Origin: a virus
Length of the DNA stretch: 64,000 nucleotides
Reading direction: 5' to 3' (one strand)
IMG/VR virus record: IMGVR_UViG_3300010883_007299
Coordinates: 1 to 64,000 of that record
Below, one piece after another: positions 15,880-24,731 of this stretch (positions are counted from its first letter, which is position 1; every line of letters starts with the position of its first letter). The position numbers and the translations under genes were made by a program. The notes beneath the pieces are model-generated. The model worked only from the letters and a program-made list of their open reading frames with translations. It was not told where the DNA came from and did not search any database.

Positions 15880-16260
15880 TTACGCAGCCGCCGTTTCAGC
15901 TAAAGCGCCTGTTCCAAATTCTACAATTACAGTATAGTCTGATACACCCGTTTTAACAACAGTAACATCACCTGTTGGTGAAGTTGCATTGTTAGCAATC
16001 ACAGGAGGATTCTGTGTAAGATTCCAATTACCATTGCCTGACAATCTTGCTGCCACCGCATCGGTAGAACCATCCCATGTAATAGTGATCTGACCACTTT
16101 CTGTTGTCCACATAACTCGTCTAATAGTAGCTGTGCCATCTGCTGGCATACCACCAAGAGCCGAAGCATCTAGTGTTGTAGTATCTGCTGCATCACCTTC
16201 TATCTTTACAACAAAACTACCTTGTTTTTTATTTCTTAAAATCTGTGACGTACTTGCCAT
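15880..16260 (-). CDS. Putative virion surface / decoration protein
   Basis: This 126-residue protein is Thr/Ala/Gly-rich and beta-predicted, with no cysteine. It contains TATIRRVMWTTESGQITITWDG and DYTVIVEFGTGALAETAAA, like small phage head or tail structural proteins. It is not a recognised named family. AAAGGAG precedes the ATG, the leader carries a hairpin, and a TATAAATA element lies upstream. Expression is therefore late and probably strong. It lies in the capsid neighbourhood, so head decoration is inferred. Confidence 0.65.
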   Translation of the reverse strand: MASTSQILRNKKQGSFVVKIEGDAADTTTLDASALGGMPADGTATIRRVMWTTESGQITITWDGSTDAVAARLSGNGNWNLTQNPPVIANNATSPTGDVTVVKTGVSDYTVIVEFGTGALAETAAA

Positions 16261-16276
16261 TTTATATTCTCCTTTA

Positions 16277-16325
16277 GGTACCCGCAGAGCTCATCATGCG
16301 GAAAAATACCTTTCCATTATTTATA
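16277..16325 (-). promoter_or_regulatory. Late promoter TATAAATA plus hairpin leader of the 126-residue structural gene
   Basis: TATAAATA occupies 16325-16318. The predicted 5' end lies just before a hairpin (16310-16277) with CCGCA/TGCGG and outer GGTA/TACC arms, and the Shine-Dalgarno sequence follows it. 5' hairpins of this kind stabilise T4 late mRNAs. That role is inferred here. Confidence 0.6.
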
Positions 16326-16328
16326 AGA

Positions 16329-16646
16329 CTACCATGGTCGTTTAAATTTTATTCTTAACCAAAGTCGTTCATGGCCATAATACAATCCCATTTTTGTGAA
16401 TACTTCTATGGAAGCTATTGTAGCTGCCCATGAAAAATAACCAGTAATAAACCAGGAGATTATAAAGGTATCTGTAGTTGCTAATACACGCCAACTGCAA
16501 GTTTTATATATAGACCTCATCTTGGAAACTTTAACAATCTGTTGAGCTTCCCAGGCATACTGTGTTTCTGGATTTTTCCAATAACCTTGTTCGGTTATCT
16601 GACGCTCTAAGTCTGAAACTGATTGATGTTGATTTATTTTCTTCAA
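16329..16646 (-). CDS. DUF2061 membrane protein
   Basis: This 105-residue protein has residues 44-103 matching DUF2061: an RSIYKTCSWRVLATTDTFII segment, SWFITG, a second hydrophobic stretch, then IEVFTKMGLYYGHERLW. Two membrane helices are predicted. DUF2061 proteins are small inner-membrane proteins of unknown role, also found in marine phages. The start is TTG at 16646, overlapping the stop of the 46-residue gene (TTGA), so translation is likely coupled. The next in-frame ATG would remove the N-terminal 42 residues. Confidence 0.8.
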   Translation of the reverse strand: MKKINQHQSVSDLERQITEQGYWKNPETQYAWEAQQIVKVSKMRSIYKTCSWRVLATTDTFIISWFITGYFSWAATIASIEVFTKMGLYYGHERLWLRIKFKRPW

Positions 16647-16783
16647 GTGTTTATGACCTGTATCACTAACTTATGCGTTTGAAAATGATATACAAGCCAT
16701 ATTATGAATCCTAAACAGGACAGTATCATAGTCGTCACTGTTAGTTCGCCAATCAATCGTTTTGTAGATTCTTTAAATAACAT
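16643..16783 (-). CDS. 46-residue single-span membrane protein
   Basis: A short frame begins at ATG 16783 with an excellent TAGGAGGG seven bases upstream and ends at TGA 16645-16643. The product has a basic N-terminus (KESTKRL) and then a membrane helix, MILSCLGFIIWLVYHF (about residues 19-34). It ends in a short basic tail. The family is not recognised. Coupling to the DUF2061 gene through a TTGA overlap suggests a pair of small inner-membrane proteins made with the capsid. Confidence 0.75.
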   Translation of the reverse strand: MLFKESTKRLIGELTVTTMILSCLGFIIWLVYHFQTHKLVIQVINT

Positions 16784-16802
16784 TTGATTCCCTCCTAAAA
16801 AG

Positions 16803-16830
16803 AAAAAACCCCACTCCTTACGGAGCGGGG
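16803..16830 (-). terminator. Intrinsic terminator after gp23
   Basis: The minus-strand stem CCCCGCTCC / GGAGTGGGG (one G-U pair) with a GTAA loop is followed by TTTTTTCTTTTT. It is a classic rho-independent terminator 45-75 bases after the major capsid stop. Read-through would reach the two small membrane genes, whose Shine-Dalgarno sequence follows the T-run directly. Confidence 0.9.
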
Positions 16831-16875
16831 CTTTCTAAAATCACCTTTGTTATTATAATATTATGGTGAAACTTA

Positions 16876-18177
16876 TTACATCAAGTTGGTAACCTGAACA
16901 CGACGGTAGTACACGTTAGAATCACGAGCACCCGGGCCATCTGTAGCAGCGGCTGTCTGAGCGAAAGGATTAACCTGCATACCATATCGAGTCTTGAAAC
17001 CAATCTTCGGCTGGAATGTGTTCTCACCAACCGCACGGACCATCTGCAACGGAACGTATGGGCAATAGAACAAGCCAGCATCGTATGGGGAAGCACCCTT
17101 ATAACCAACAACATAGTACTGGTTAGCGGCGGCGCCTGAACCTGTGTAAGGAACGCCCATGTTTGTATAAGGATCGACATAGACTTTAAAGCGACCATTC
17201 AATGTACCAGCGAATGTGTTGCCTGTGGAGTCTACTGTAAGATTGTCGGAAAGTCCACTTGTATAATCAAGCAGGCCGGCCATTGTAAGCGCAGAAGCGA
17301 CATCAGCGGAACAAAGGATAATGTTACCCTTTCCACGCCGTGTGTCACGGGCGATTACGTTAGCATCACGCTCTAGTGAGAACATGAGACCTTTGAACTT
17401 CTCAACAGACCAGCGACCATTGGAGTCTGTATCAAGATCGAAAATACCAGCAGTCGTTGTGTTGACCGCAGCACCTTGCTTCGAGTTGATATAGATAGTC
17501 CGAACGACCTCGCGGTTGATTTCCGCAAGAATCTCTGAGCTTAGGATGTTTGCCAGCTCAGTTTCGGCATCCAGACCGTGAATAGCCTTTAAGTCTTGTG
17601 CCAGTTCCATTGTGTATTCAGCTTTAAGAGCACGTGACTTTGCAGTTACGGTTGCTTTCTCAATACTGAATGCCATTTCTGCAAACTGATTAGCGGCGGA
17701 ATCGCCTAGTGCTTCAGCAGCAGCTGTGGTCATAGCGGTGCCTGAAGCGTAGTTGCCTGCGCTTAGGGCTTTAAGTACGTCTACACCGGTATGTGTTCCA
17801 GTACCAGCATGTGTAGTATCAGCTTCGTTGAATAACGCTTCTGTTCCAGCTTGAGAAGTGTAACGAGCCTTCATTGCAAAGATTAGCCCTGTAGGACCTG
17901 TCATTGGCTGAACGCCGCAAACATCATAAGCAATAAGAGAAGGCATCGCACGGCGCACCAGCGAAATTAGGATCGGATCCCAATTCGCTACTGCAGAACC
18001 AGTTGCGTTTGTAGGAGCTGCCTCTGAAAGAAACGCTGCATCTTCACGCATAGCCCTTTCTTGGTTTTCCAGGATTACTGTTGTAACGGCCCGACGGTAA
18101 GCATCATTGATCTCGGGGAGGTCAGGATGCTTTAAGACTGGCTGCCATTTTTCCTGTAGTTGTTCGGTTTGAAACAT
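16876..18177 (-). CDS. 23: Major capsid protein gp23
   Basis: This 433-residue HK97-fold major head protein has a T4-like N-terminus (EKWQPVLKHPDLPEINDAYRR). A likely gp21 cleavage site is LSE|A at residues 50-53 (consensus L/I-x-E). Then come ANWDPILISLVRRAMPSLIAYDVCGVQPMTGPTGLIFAMKARY, the best-conserved gp23 segment, and the YYVVGYKG / PYVPLQMVRAV region. T4 gp23 is 521 residues; marine relatives are shorter. Codon use is visibly richer in G+C than neighbouring genes, fitting high expression. A strong terminator follows. Confidence 0.96.
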   Translation of the reverse strand: MFQTEQLQEKWQPVLKHPDLPEINDAYRRAVTTVILENQERAMREDAAFLSEAAPTNATGSAVANWDPILISLVRRAMPSLIAYDVCGVQPMTGPTGLIFAMKARYTSQAGTEALFNEADTTHAGTGTHTGVDVLKALSAGNYASGTAMTTAAAEALGDSAANQFAEMAFSIEKATVTAKSRALKAEYTMELAQDLKAIHGLDAETELANILSSEILAEINREVVRTIYINSKQGAAVNTTTAGIFDLDTDSNGRWSVEKFKGLMFSLERDANVIARDTRRGKGNIILCSADVASALTMAGLLDYTSGLSDNLTVDSTGNTFAGTLNGRFKVYVDPYTNMGVPYTGSGAAANQYYVVGYKGASPYDAGLFYCPYVPLQMVRAVGENTFQPKIGFKTRYGMQVNPFAQTAAATDGPGARDSNVYYRRVQVTNLM

Positions 18178-18202
18178 TATTAGTTTTCTCCCTATTTGTT
18201 GT

Positions 18203-19441
18203 TTAAACTTTTGACGCTACGCCACGGGCTTCTGCTCGTGTGATAGCACTCATATACGCAGCCATTGTGTCGGTTACATCGAAATCTTCCGTACCTTCAT
18301 CCATTGGTGCTGTTGTGTCATCGCTGTTTGCTGTCGTTTTCGGAAAATATGAATTCATCAGTGTAGCGATCTTCTCACGAAAATCCTCTTCACCTGTATA
18401 CTCAACATTTTCTGTCAGGTCGGCAAACTTTTCTACTTCTGTATCCGCTAGGTCAGAAGCTACATCTAAAAGGATCTCATTCCTTTTCAACTCACCAACT
18501 TCTTTATTAAGTTCAATATTTCTTTCCATTGTCTCGTTCAATTTAGACTCGGTTTCGTCCGCCTTAGAGGCAGCTGCATCGAGCATATCAAACTGATCTT
18601 CAGGTATAGCAATATTGTGATCTTCAAATAAAGTTTTGAGTCCTTTGATAAAGCTCTCTGCGATTTCTGTTTTCATTTTATGTTGAACAGCCATCTCATT
18701 TTGCTTCATCCATTCTTCTACTACATAGTTAAGATAACCATCGACCTTATCAGTCATGTCATCTTTAGCTTCTTCAATAGCACCATCATACTTTGTCTGA
18801 AAAGCTTCAGTCATAGCTTCAAGCTCTGTCCGAATTTTTGCTTTAACAGCAGCTTCAAAAATTGTTGCGGCCTGTTGCTTAAATTCGTCTGAAAAATCAT
18901 CTTCACCTTCTGTTAGGGCTTTAACATCATTTGTAAAATCCATAGCAGCGAGGCGATCTTCTATTGTTTCCTCTTTTACTTCATCTTCTGTGTCGGCTTC
19001 TGCAACAACCTCTGCCTCAGTAGTCTCTGCTTCTGCAAAGACTTCTTCAGTTTCAGGTGTTTCAGTTTCAGCAATAATCTCATCGTTTTCATCAGCCTCG
19101 ACCCCTTCCTTTGCAGGTGGTCCACCAGGCGTCAGAGCTTTATCAGACTCTACTTTACCAGAAGCGTTAGAAGGTTTTCCCTTTCGGGGCAATTTATCAG
19201 ACTGCGAGGCCTTCTTTGAAGCTTCTTTTCCCATATCAGATGGGGCATCAGGAGAAACAACAGCAGGACCCATATCTTGGCGAGTACCGGGAACAGACTG
19301 CATCTTTTCAGCCGGAGCCGCACCTTTCTTGGGTTGATCCCAACTGATTTCGTCTAGTTGCTCTTCGCTTGATTGAGTTGCTTCGGTCTTCCCTAGCATC
19401 TCAGCTGCGACAGCTTCTAAACTTTCTTTAATATCTGTCAT
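18203..19441 (-). CDS. 22: Prohead core scaffold gp22
   Basis: This 412-residue, very acidic protein has a low-complexity N-terminal half rich in Glu, Ala, Thr and Pro, followed by a helical, coiled-coil half (MERNIELNKEVGELKRNEIL). Several L/I-x-E sites suit digestion by gp21. It sits between protease gp21 and capsid gp23, the standard T4 order. T4 gp22 is 269 residues; the extra length is the acidic N-terminal part, common in marine relatives. AGAGGGAG and a TATAAATA element lie upstream. Confidence 0.9.
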   Translation of the reverse strand: MTDIKESLEAVAAEMLGKTEATQSSEEQLDEISWDQPKKGAAPAEKMQSVPGTRQDMGPAVVSPDAPSDMGKEASKKASQSDKLPRKGKPSNASGKVESDKALTPGGPPAKEGVEADENDEIIAETETPETEEVFAEAETTEAEVVAEADTEDEVKEETIEDRLAAMDFTNDVKALTEGEDDFSDEFKQQAATIFEAAVKAKIRTELEAMTEAFQTKYDGAIEEAKDDMTDKVDGYLNYVVEEWMKQNEMAVQHKMKTEIAESFIKGLKTLFEDHNIAIPEDQFDMLDAAASKADETESKLNETMERNIELNKEVGELKRNEILLDVASDLADTEVEKFADLTENVEYTGEEDFREKIATLMNSYFPKTTANSDDTTAPMDEGTEDFDVTDTMAAYMSAITRAEARGVASKV

Positions 19442-19477
19442 TTCGGATAACTCCCTCTTGTGTTAATCTATATTAGT

Positions 19478-19485
19478 TATTTATA
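19478..19485 (-). promoter_or_regulatory. Late promoter element TATAAATA for gp22-gp23
   Basis: An exact minus-strand TATAAATA lies 36 bases upstream of the gp22 ATG, leaving a leader of about 30 bases that holds GGGAG. Confidence 0.7.
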
Positions 19486-19489
19486 AAAT

Positions 19490-20140
19490 TCAAAGTTTAG
19501 ACATGAAGTCCGCAAAGACTTTTATTTGTTTTTCTTCTAAATGTTTAGAATTTTTTAACATTTCTTTGCGATACTTAGCAATTTCAACTTCTTTTACTAT
19601 GCCATTATCCCATACCCACTCTTTGCCTTCCATAATACCTTCTACGAAAGCGTTGGGGGCAGATGGATCTGCGACAATATCAGCAGCAGTTGCTAGATAA
19701 AAATCATCTCTAACAACCTGCATATCTCGGCGGGGTTCTAATGAACCCATACCTCTAGATGAAACTCCCAACTTGGCACCTTCATCTATAAGATTCTTTA
19801 CTATTTTACCATAGGGTGTATCCATAATCTTGGCTTCACCAATAAAGTTTTTGCCATCTGGATACAATTTTGTAATCATATGCGAAGCACGTTCTAGATT
19901 GACTACCGGCCCATCTGGATGTCCGAGTTCACCAAACGCACGATTTTGGTTGATATACTCTTTATTATATCTCATTACTTCCTTTGCAAGAACTTGCTCA
20001 GGATACATCCTATTGTTGCGATTCTTAATATCGGCCTGCATAAAGATACCTTTAATACTATATTTTTTAGGACCACCATCTTTTGAGTCCTCAAAAAGGT
20101 ATTCTATATCATCTAGTATATGTTCGCATATAAGTTTCAT
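19490..20140 (-). CDS. 21: Prohead core protease gp21
   Basis: This 216-residue serine protease cleaves scaffold and head proteins during maturation. It shows the family pattern NRNNRMYP, GELGHPDGP with catalytic H74, then LGVSSRGMGSL with S127/S128 at the nucleophile site, and ADIVADPSAPNAFV. T4 gp21 has 212 residues. It is placed between the small core protein and gp22, as in other T4-like phages. Confidence 0.95.
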   Translation of the reverse strand: MKLICEHILDDIEYLFEDSKDGGPKKYSIKGIFMQADIKNRNNRMYPEQVLAKEVMRYNKEYINQNRAFGELGHPDGPVVNLERASHMITKLYPDGKNFIGEAKIMDTPYGKIVKNLIDEGAKLGVSSRGMGSLEPRRDMQVVRDDFYLATAADIVADPSAPNAFVEGIMEGKEWVWDNGIVKEVEIAKYRKEMLKNSKHLEEKQIKVFADFMSKL

Positions 20141-20142
20141 TT

Positions 20143-20358
20143 TTATTCCTCTGGTTCTCCTGTGATTCCAGTATCGAGTGGTTCGTATGTGACCTCAGGA
20201 GTAATTTCATCAAAAGCCGAACGTGCTAAAGTAAGCTTAGCATTATCCCACTCCGCCTGTCGTTTCATTTGGAGAGCAGAATCAAAATCGTCATTTGCTT
20301 TAGATAAATCACCGTCAACTATAGAGCTGACCATGTTTTTAATACTTTCTTTTGCCAT
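20143..20358 (-). CDS. Small prohead core protein (gp67/gp68-like)
   Basis: This 71-residue protein begins with IKNMVSSIVDGDLSKANDDFDSAL and continues LKxKRQ-like and helical, ending in an acidic tail. The pattern SIxDGDLxxANxxFxxAM recurs in small T4-like core proteins encoded between portal and protease. In T4 this slot holds gp67 and gp68, which shape the prohead. The stop is two bases before gp21. Assignment is by position and pattern. Confidence 0.68.
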   Translation of the reverse strand: MAKESIKNMVSSIVDGDLSKANDDFDSALQMKRQAEWDNAKLTLARSAFDEITPEVTYEPLDTGITGEPEE

Positions 20359-20373
20359 AATATATTCCTTTCC

Positions 20374-20381
20374 TATTTATA
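20374..20381 (-). promoter_or_regulatory. Late promoter element TATAAATA for the gp67-like gene and gp21
   Basis: An exact minus-strand TATAAATA, 15 bases before the ATG at 20358. The leader is short and starts inside or just after the AAAGGA Shine-Dalgarno sequence. Confidence 0.65.
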
Positions 20382-20386
20382 AGTTT

Positions 20387-22042
20387 TTAATTTTTCGCAC
20401 CATTACCGTTACCATTTTTGCGTGGAGTTGTTTCTGGTGGTGTATCATCCGCGTCAGGAAAATCATCATCGTCATCATCATCAAATTGGCCAACAGGTTC
20501 TCCAAAGCCACCTTCTGGTCCACCTAAATCTGTTCCTGCGTCTGTAGCAATAGTACCATCTGCCTTCTCAGCTGAAATTTGTGTATCAATTTCTTCTATT
20601 TCTTCATCTGTTTGTTTAAGGACATTCTTCCTTACCCACTCTACGGAGAAATATGTACCAATATATTCTGATACAGTGGTTAATTGATCCACCCTTTCCT
20701 TTAATAACTCAGCATCTTTGAGTTCAAAGAAATGGTTATCGTCTGCAAAGTCATAGATAACGTGTTCTTTAATAGAGTCCCAATCTTCGATGGTAATAAT
20801 ACCCTTCAATACCAATTGGGTCTTTAATACATCTTGGAAGATACCACAAAATTTCTTACGAATTCTCTGAATAAACTTTGCGAATTTTACCTCATCTCTA
20901 GTAATTTCAGCTGACCGTCCCATATTGAAACCACTGTCACTTATTAAACGAGAAATAGGAATATTCAAAGAACGCCAAAGTTTCTCTCTGAAATAAGTAA
21001 CATCATCCATTTCACCTAGATTTTGGCCACCACCCAATGTAGTAATCTCTGTACCACGTCCACCTTCACGGCGTGGCAACCAGAAATCTTCTAACATAGA
21101 CATCTGATTACGGTCATCTTTGACCTCACCAGTGTTCGCATCGTATACCACTTTGTTGCGGTAACGATTCATAATATCTTTTAGATATTGTTCTGCTTTG
21201 GGTTTGGGTAAATTACCAACGTCTATATAAAAAATTCTACGTTCTGGTGCCCGACTAATGCGGTAAATCACCAAAGAATCTTCCATCATTCGTAGTTGGT
21301 TTGTAGATTTAATTGCTTTGTGTAAGTGTCCGTATACCTGTTTGGTAGTTGGATTAAAAATACCAGATGTTACATAACAAATACTATCAGGTGAAATCTT
21401 TATACCTTGTTGGTTCTGTTGAAAACCTCCACCTGATCCTTGAAATGCTGGGTAGACACCCACCTCATTATAAACAAAGAACTCCTGAACTTTTTTAACC
21501 AAAGTAACCGCATCGGGTTTTTGTTTATCTTTTTCTACTACACGAACCTTCTTAATAAATTTAGGATCTATATACCGTAGTTCCGTTATACCTTTACGAG
21601 GTGAACTTTCCTCTATCATCTTATGGTAATGTATTCTACCATCTACATACCAACGTCTAAAAATATCGTGGCCTTTGTGTTTCCACTCCAACAGACGCAG
21701 CATTTCACCAAATTCAACGATAACTTTTTTCTTAATAGAGGTTGATAGGCCGGTATAATCTAAATTTACTTTAACCGAAAGATCGGTTTCATCCGCTGTG
21801 ATAGCCTCCTGAACTATGTCCTCAATAGCTTGGTCACATTCGGGTGCTTCTGATGTTGTGCGGTATTTACGAACAAGGTCCCAATCATTCTTTGCTGCGC
21901 GGTCTACATTTACATACTGGCTAAAAAAGCCAGTACCGCCAGCAATATCTAGTGTACCTTCTTCATCGGAAGGAGCGACGAAGGATTTACCCTTCGCCGC
22001 ATCCTTTTTCCTTTTTATTTCGTATCCAAAAAAATCTGCCAT
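20387..22042 (-). CDS. 20: Portal vertex protein gp20
   Basis: This 551-residue protein forms the dodecameric portal for DNA entry and neck attachment. Conserved T4-like stretches include QYVNVDRAAKNDWDLVRKYR, YRISRAPERRIFYIDVGNLPK, YLKDIMNRYRNKVVYDANTG, EDFWLPRREGGRGTEITTL and SDSGFNMGRSAEITRDE. The C-terminal 80 residues are acidic and low-complexity. T4 gp20 has 524 residues. The TATAAATA lies only five bases before this ATG and there is no good Shine-Dalgarno sequence, so the message appears leaderless from that promoter. Confidence 0.96.
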   Translation of the reverse strand: MADFFGYEIKRKKDAAKGKSFVAPSDEEGTLDIAGGTGFFSQYVNVDRAAKNDWDLVRKYRTTSEAPECDQAIEDIVQEAITADETDLSVKVNLDYTGLSTSIKKKVIVEFGEMLRLLEWKHKGHDIFRRWYVDGRIHYHKMIEESSPRKGITELRYIDPKFIKKVRVVEKDKQKPDAVTLVKKVQEFFVYNEVGVYPAFQGSGGGFQQNQQGIKISPDSICYVTSGIFNPTTKQVYGHLHKAIKSTNQLRMMEDSLVIYRISRAPERRIFYIDVGNLPKPKAEQYLKDIMNRYRNKVVYDANTGEVKDDRNQMSMLEDFWLPRREGGRGTEITTLGGGQNLGEMDDVTYFREKLWRSLNIPISRLISDSGFNMGRSAEITRDEVKFAKFIQRIRKKFCGIFQDVLKTQLVLKGIITIEDWDSIKEHVIYDFADDNHFFELKDAELLKERVDQLTTVSEYIGTYFSVEWVRKNVLKQTDEEIEEIDTQISAEKADGTIATDAGTDLGGPEGGFGEPVGQFDDDDDDDFPDADDTPPETTPRKNGNGNGAKN

Positions 22043-22047
22043 ACATA

Positions 22048-22055
22048 TATTTATA
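22048..22055 (-). promoter_or_regulatory. Late promoter element TATAAATA, 5 bases before the gp20 ATG
   Basis: A TATAAATA followed by TATGT and the ATG at 22042. With the usual 6-7 base spacing the RNA would start on the initiation codon. Confidence 0.65.
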
Positions 22056-22079
22056 CATCTTCACACAACGATTTTTTAA

Positions 22080-22610
22080 TTAAACACTACCGATACCAAC
22101 TCCTACGACAGGACCTGTGGTCATATAGTTGAACCTAAAGGTTACACCATACTCCTCAACAGCGTCATTTGTATCATAAGCGAGTTCAACAGCATCTATG
22201 GTTGTCGGCCAAACGTTGTATAGCGAAGCGCCCCAAACGGAACTTCCTTCTCTATTCAACTGCCGAACATTTGCAGTACCATAATATCCAGTACCCATCG
22301 CTGTAGTACTAGAACCAATATCAGCAATAGCGTGCATCCAAGTCTCTAGACCTGAACGAACTTGCCAGTTTGCATCATTGAATACTGTCACTGTCCATGC
22401 ATCATAAGTACGATCACCAGCAAGAAACACCTGACGACCACGATAGGGTACTGTTACTTCACCCAGTGTCATAGCAGGCATTTGTGCAGTTCTACATAGA
22501 AAAGAAAAGTTTTCTGTTAGAACTCCAATTCCAGTTAATGTAACTTCAAACTGATTAGCACGAGCGCCACCACCGGAGAGCCTGTTTACAAAAGCATTTA
22601 AATTAGCCAT
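22080..22610 (-). CDS. 19: Tail tube protein gp19
   Basis: This 176-residue tail tube subunit polymerises into the inner tail tube. It has the pattern FEVTLTGIGVLTENFSFLCRTAQMPAMTLGEVTVPYRGRQVFLAGDR, WTVTVFNDANWQVRSGLETWM and a C-terminal strand YGVTFRFNYMT. T4 gp19 is 163 residues. It is directly downstream of the sheath gene, as in T4. It is distinct from the second tube-like gene at 15269-15874. Confidence 0.93.
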   Translation of the reverse strand: MANLNAFVNRLSGGGARANQFEVTLTGIGVLTENFSFLCRTAQMPAMTLGEVTVPYRGRQVFLAGDRTYDAWTVTVFNDANWQVRSGLETWMHAIADIGSSTTAMGTGYYGTANVRQLNREGSSVWGASLYNVWPTTIDAVELAYDTNDAVEEYGVTFRFNYMTTGPVVGVGIGSV

Positions 22611-22623
22611 GTCTTATTCTCCC

Positions 22624-24585
22624 CTATGCCCGACCAACCACTTCACTGAAATCAACACCAGTTCGTGTTGCAATGAAGGTTAGCGTAATGAAGTTAATGG
22701 AACGTGCAGGTTTAATGTATACATCAGCACGAAATTCGTTATTATCAATAACTTGAGGTGTATTATTCGTTTCGTCACATACTGTTAAGAAATCTGTAAT
22801 ACCTCTCCGACCTTGAATGTCTCGCAAATATGGATCAACCATCGCCTTAAAGTTGTCCCTTGTAAACTGATCGTTGAACTCAAAGAGAACAGAACGAGCA
22901 GCAATCTTACAAGCTTCCTCAACTGTGAGGAATAGACGGCGAACGTTGATACGACTAAATGCACTATTACGAGCAAGACCTGTCTTATCACCAAATAGAA
23001 GTGTGCCTTCTCCCGGGAACGTTACAATAGGATTGATACGAGCCCGATACAAAGTATCACGTTCTGTTTGTGTGGGATTGAATGCCAATCCAATAGAACC
23101 ACGAATCTGACCACGAGCTATACCAGCAGGTGACCACCATGGATCTTCTAGAGCGTCAGTACGAGCACAAGCACCAGCAATATGTCCGTTAAGCGGAACC
23201 CAACGGTAAACGTCATTATGTTTATCAAACTGTTTTGTATAACCACTATCAAATACAGTATAAGATGAACTTGATAGGGAATCAAAGAAACCCTTAACGT
23301 TCTGGGATTGTGTGTAACTTTTCGCAATGTTTACTACATCACTATAATCTGGTGAGATAAAACCAACGCAGTCTTTTCTCTTTTCTACCATGTCTGTAAT
23401 GAATACAGCGTGAGTTATTGCACCAGTACTTCCAACAGAAGCAGGACCTGCAATTAACAGGTTCACATCTTCAATATCAGAATCTTCAAACAGTTTGTAA
23501 GCAAGCTGTCTTTCGCCTTCTGTAGGTGCAGTTGTATCACCTGAACCACCAGCTCCAGAAGATTCTTCGACATCATCAGTAGCATCGGTAAACGTAGTAC
23601 CTGCAGCAGTTCCGCCCCAGTTTGTACCACCCGCCGAGTGCTCTAACCAATAAATGTATTCAGAAGAATCAGCAAGAACATCAACATAATAGTTCTTAGC
23701 ACCATCATCTGTAAGAGCATCTGAAGCTTTTGATAGGTGAGACCATTTCTCTAATACTGTGCCTGCAACACCACTAACCTTACCATCAATGTCCTTAATA
23801 AGGATATGCAATTCATCATTTGCACCAGAACGATCAGATACATACGCAGATGTACCTGGCGCCCGATCAAATTGATCAGCAAATTCCCACTCTCGGTCAA
23901 TGTTAGCACCATTAGCAATAGCAGAAGAAAGGCCTGCAGCACCACTAGTTGGATATCGAACAATAGTTAAGTCGTTAGAAGCAATGCTACTAATCTTGTA
24001 TTTCTGGCCGTCAGTTTCTTGAAGGTAGATAATATCTCCAACTTCAAAAACTGTGGCATCAGTTACGCCAAAAGTCGTATCGCCTATAGCAATTGATGCG
24101 TCACTTACTGTTGTGATTGTCGTACCGGAAAACCCGGCGGCATCATTACAGAAAGCAACTTTTAAACTATTTCCCCAAGACCCAGCTGTACGGGCTGCCC
24201 ACATTCCGTTAGCACTAGGAGCTGAACCATCATCATAAGGGCCTGTAGTTCCATCACCATCTGTATAGTGTGTTTTGTTTTTGATTAGAAGTCCTGTACC
24301 AGCAGCCGTAGCATTCTTAGCTCCAGTAACATTAATTCTAACTACCTTTAGTGTATTACTATACATCAAAAAGGATGCAGCACTGAACCAATATTGATAG
24401 TTTGTACCGTTTGGCTTTCCGAAAATACTTACTAAATCACTCTCGGAACTACACGTTACAGTCTGTTCAATAGGGCCTTTCTCTGACGCAATAGCAATAC
24501 CAGCGATACTGGTTGCTTCACTTCTAACAGAGGTGGTAAGATCCTTTTCTTTTATAGCAATACCAGGTGAAACTAGATCAACCAT
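22624..24585 (-). CDS. 18: Tail sheath protein gp18
   Basis: This 653-residue contractile sheath protein has an N-terminus (VDLVSPGIAIKEKDLTTSV), a SIAGIAIASEKGPIEQTV strand set and the GKPNGTNYQYWFSAASFLMY segment typical of gp18. The conserved C-terminal domain includes NPIVTFPGEGTLLFGDKT, RINVRRLFLTVEEACKIAAR and FEFNDQFTRDNFKAMVDPYL. The protruding middle is variable. T4 gp18 has 659 residues. AAGGAG precedes the ATG. Confidence 0.96.
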   Translation of the reverse strand: MVDLVSPGIAIKEKDLTTSVRSEATSIAGIAIASEKGPIEQTVTCSSESDLVSIFGKPNGTNYQYWFSAASFLMYSNTLKVVRINVTGAKNATAAGTGLLIKNKTHYTDGDGTTGPYDDGSAPSANGMWAARTAGSWGNSLKVAFCNDAAGFSGTTITTVSDASIAIGDTTFGVTDATVFEVGDIIYLQETDGQKYKISSIASNDLTIVRYPTSGAAGLSSAIANGANIDREWEFADQFDRAPGTSAYVSDRSGANDELHILIKDIDGKVSGVAGTVLEKWSHLSKASDALTDDGAKNYYVDVLADSSEYIYWLEHSAGGTNWGGTAAGTTFTDATDDVEESSGAGGSGDTTAPTEGERQLAYKLFEDSDIEDVNLLIAGPASVGSTGAITHAVFITDMVEKRKDCVGFISPDYSDVVNIAKSYTQSQNVKGFFDSLSSSSYTVFDSGYTKQFDKHNDVYRWVPLNGHIAGACARTDALEDPWWSPAGIARGQIRGSIGLAFNPTQTERDTLYRARINPIVTFPGEGTLLFGDKTGLARNSAFSRINVRRLFLTVEEACKIAARSVLFEFNDQFTRDNFKAMVDPYLRDIQGRRGITDFLTVCDETNNTPQVIDNNEFRADVYIKPARSINFITLTFIATRTGVDFSEVVGRA

Positions 24586-24643
24586 TTTCTATTTCTCCTT
24601 GATTTTGTTAAAATCATATAAATTATTTCAATCTTTCATTAGT

Positions 24644-24651
24644 TATTTATT
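24644..24651 (-). promoter_or_regulatory. Late promoter element AATAAATA for gp18-gp19
   Basis: A one-mismatch late element on the minus strand, 58 bases upstream of the sheath ATG. It lies back-to-back with the plus-strand TATAAATA at 24703. Confidence 0.5.
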
Positions 24652-24702
24652 ATTTTGTCGTTCTTCAAAACCATTCTTTTTGCACATTTGTCTATCGGTT
24701 AG

Positions 24703-24710
24703 TATAAATA
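24703..24710 (+). promoter_or_regulatory. Plus-strand late promoter TATAAATA for the HNH-like gene
   Basis: TATAAATA on the plus strand, 21 bases before the ATG at 24732. It is one of only three exact plus-strand copies noticed, each in front of a plus-strand gene. Confidence 0.65.
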
Positions 24711-24731
24711 GTTTAAAAGAATATTGCACAA

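Noticed and set aside
18240-19337. Long plus-strand open frames opposite gp22, rich in Ser and Ala.
   Set aside because: They mirror the Glu/Ala/Thr-rich codons of the scaffold gene and have no promoter or Shine-Dalgarno sequence.
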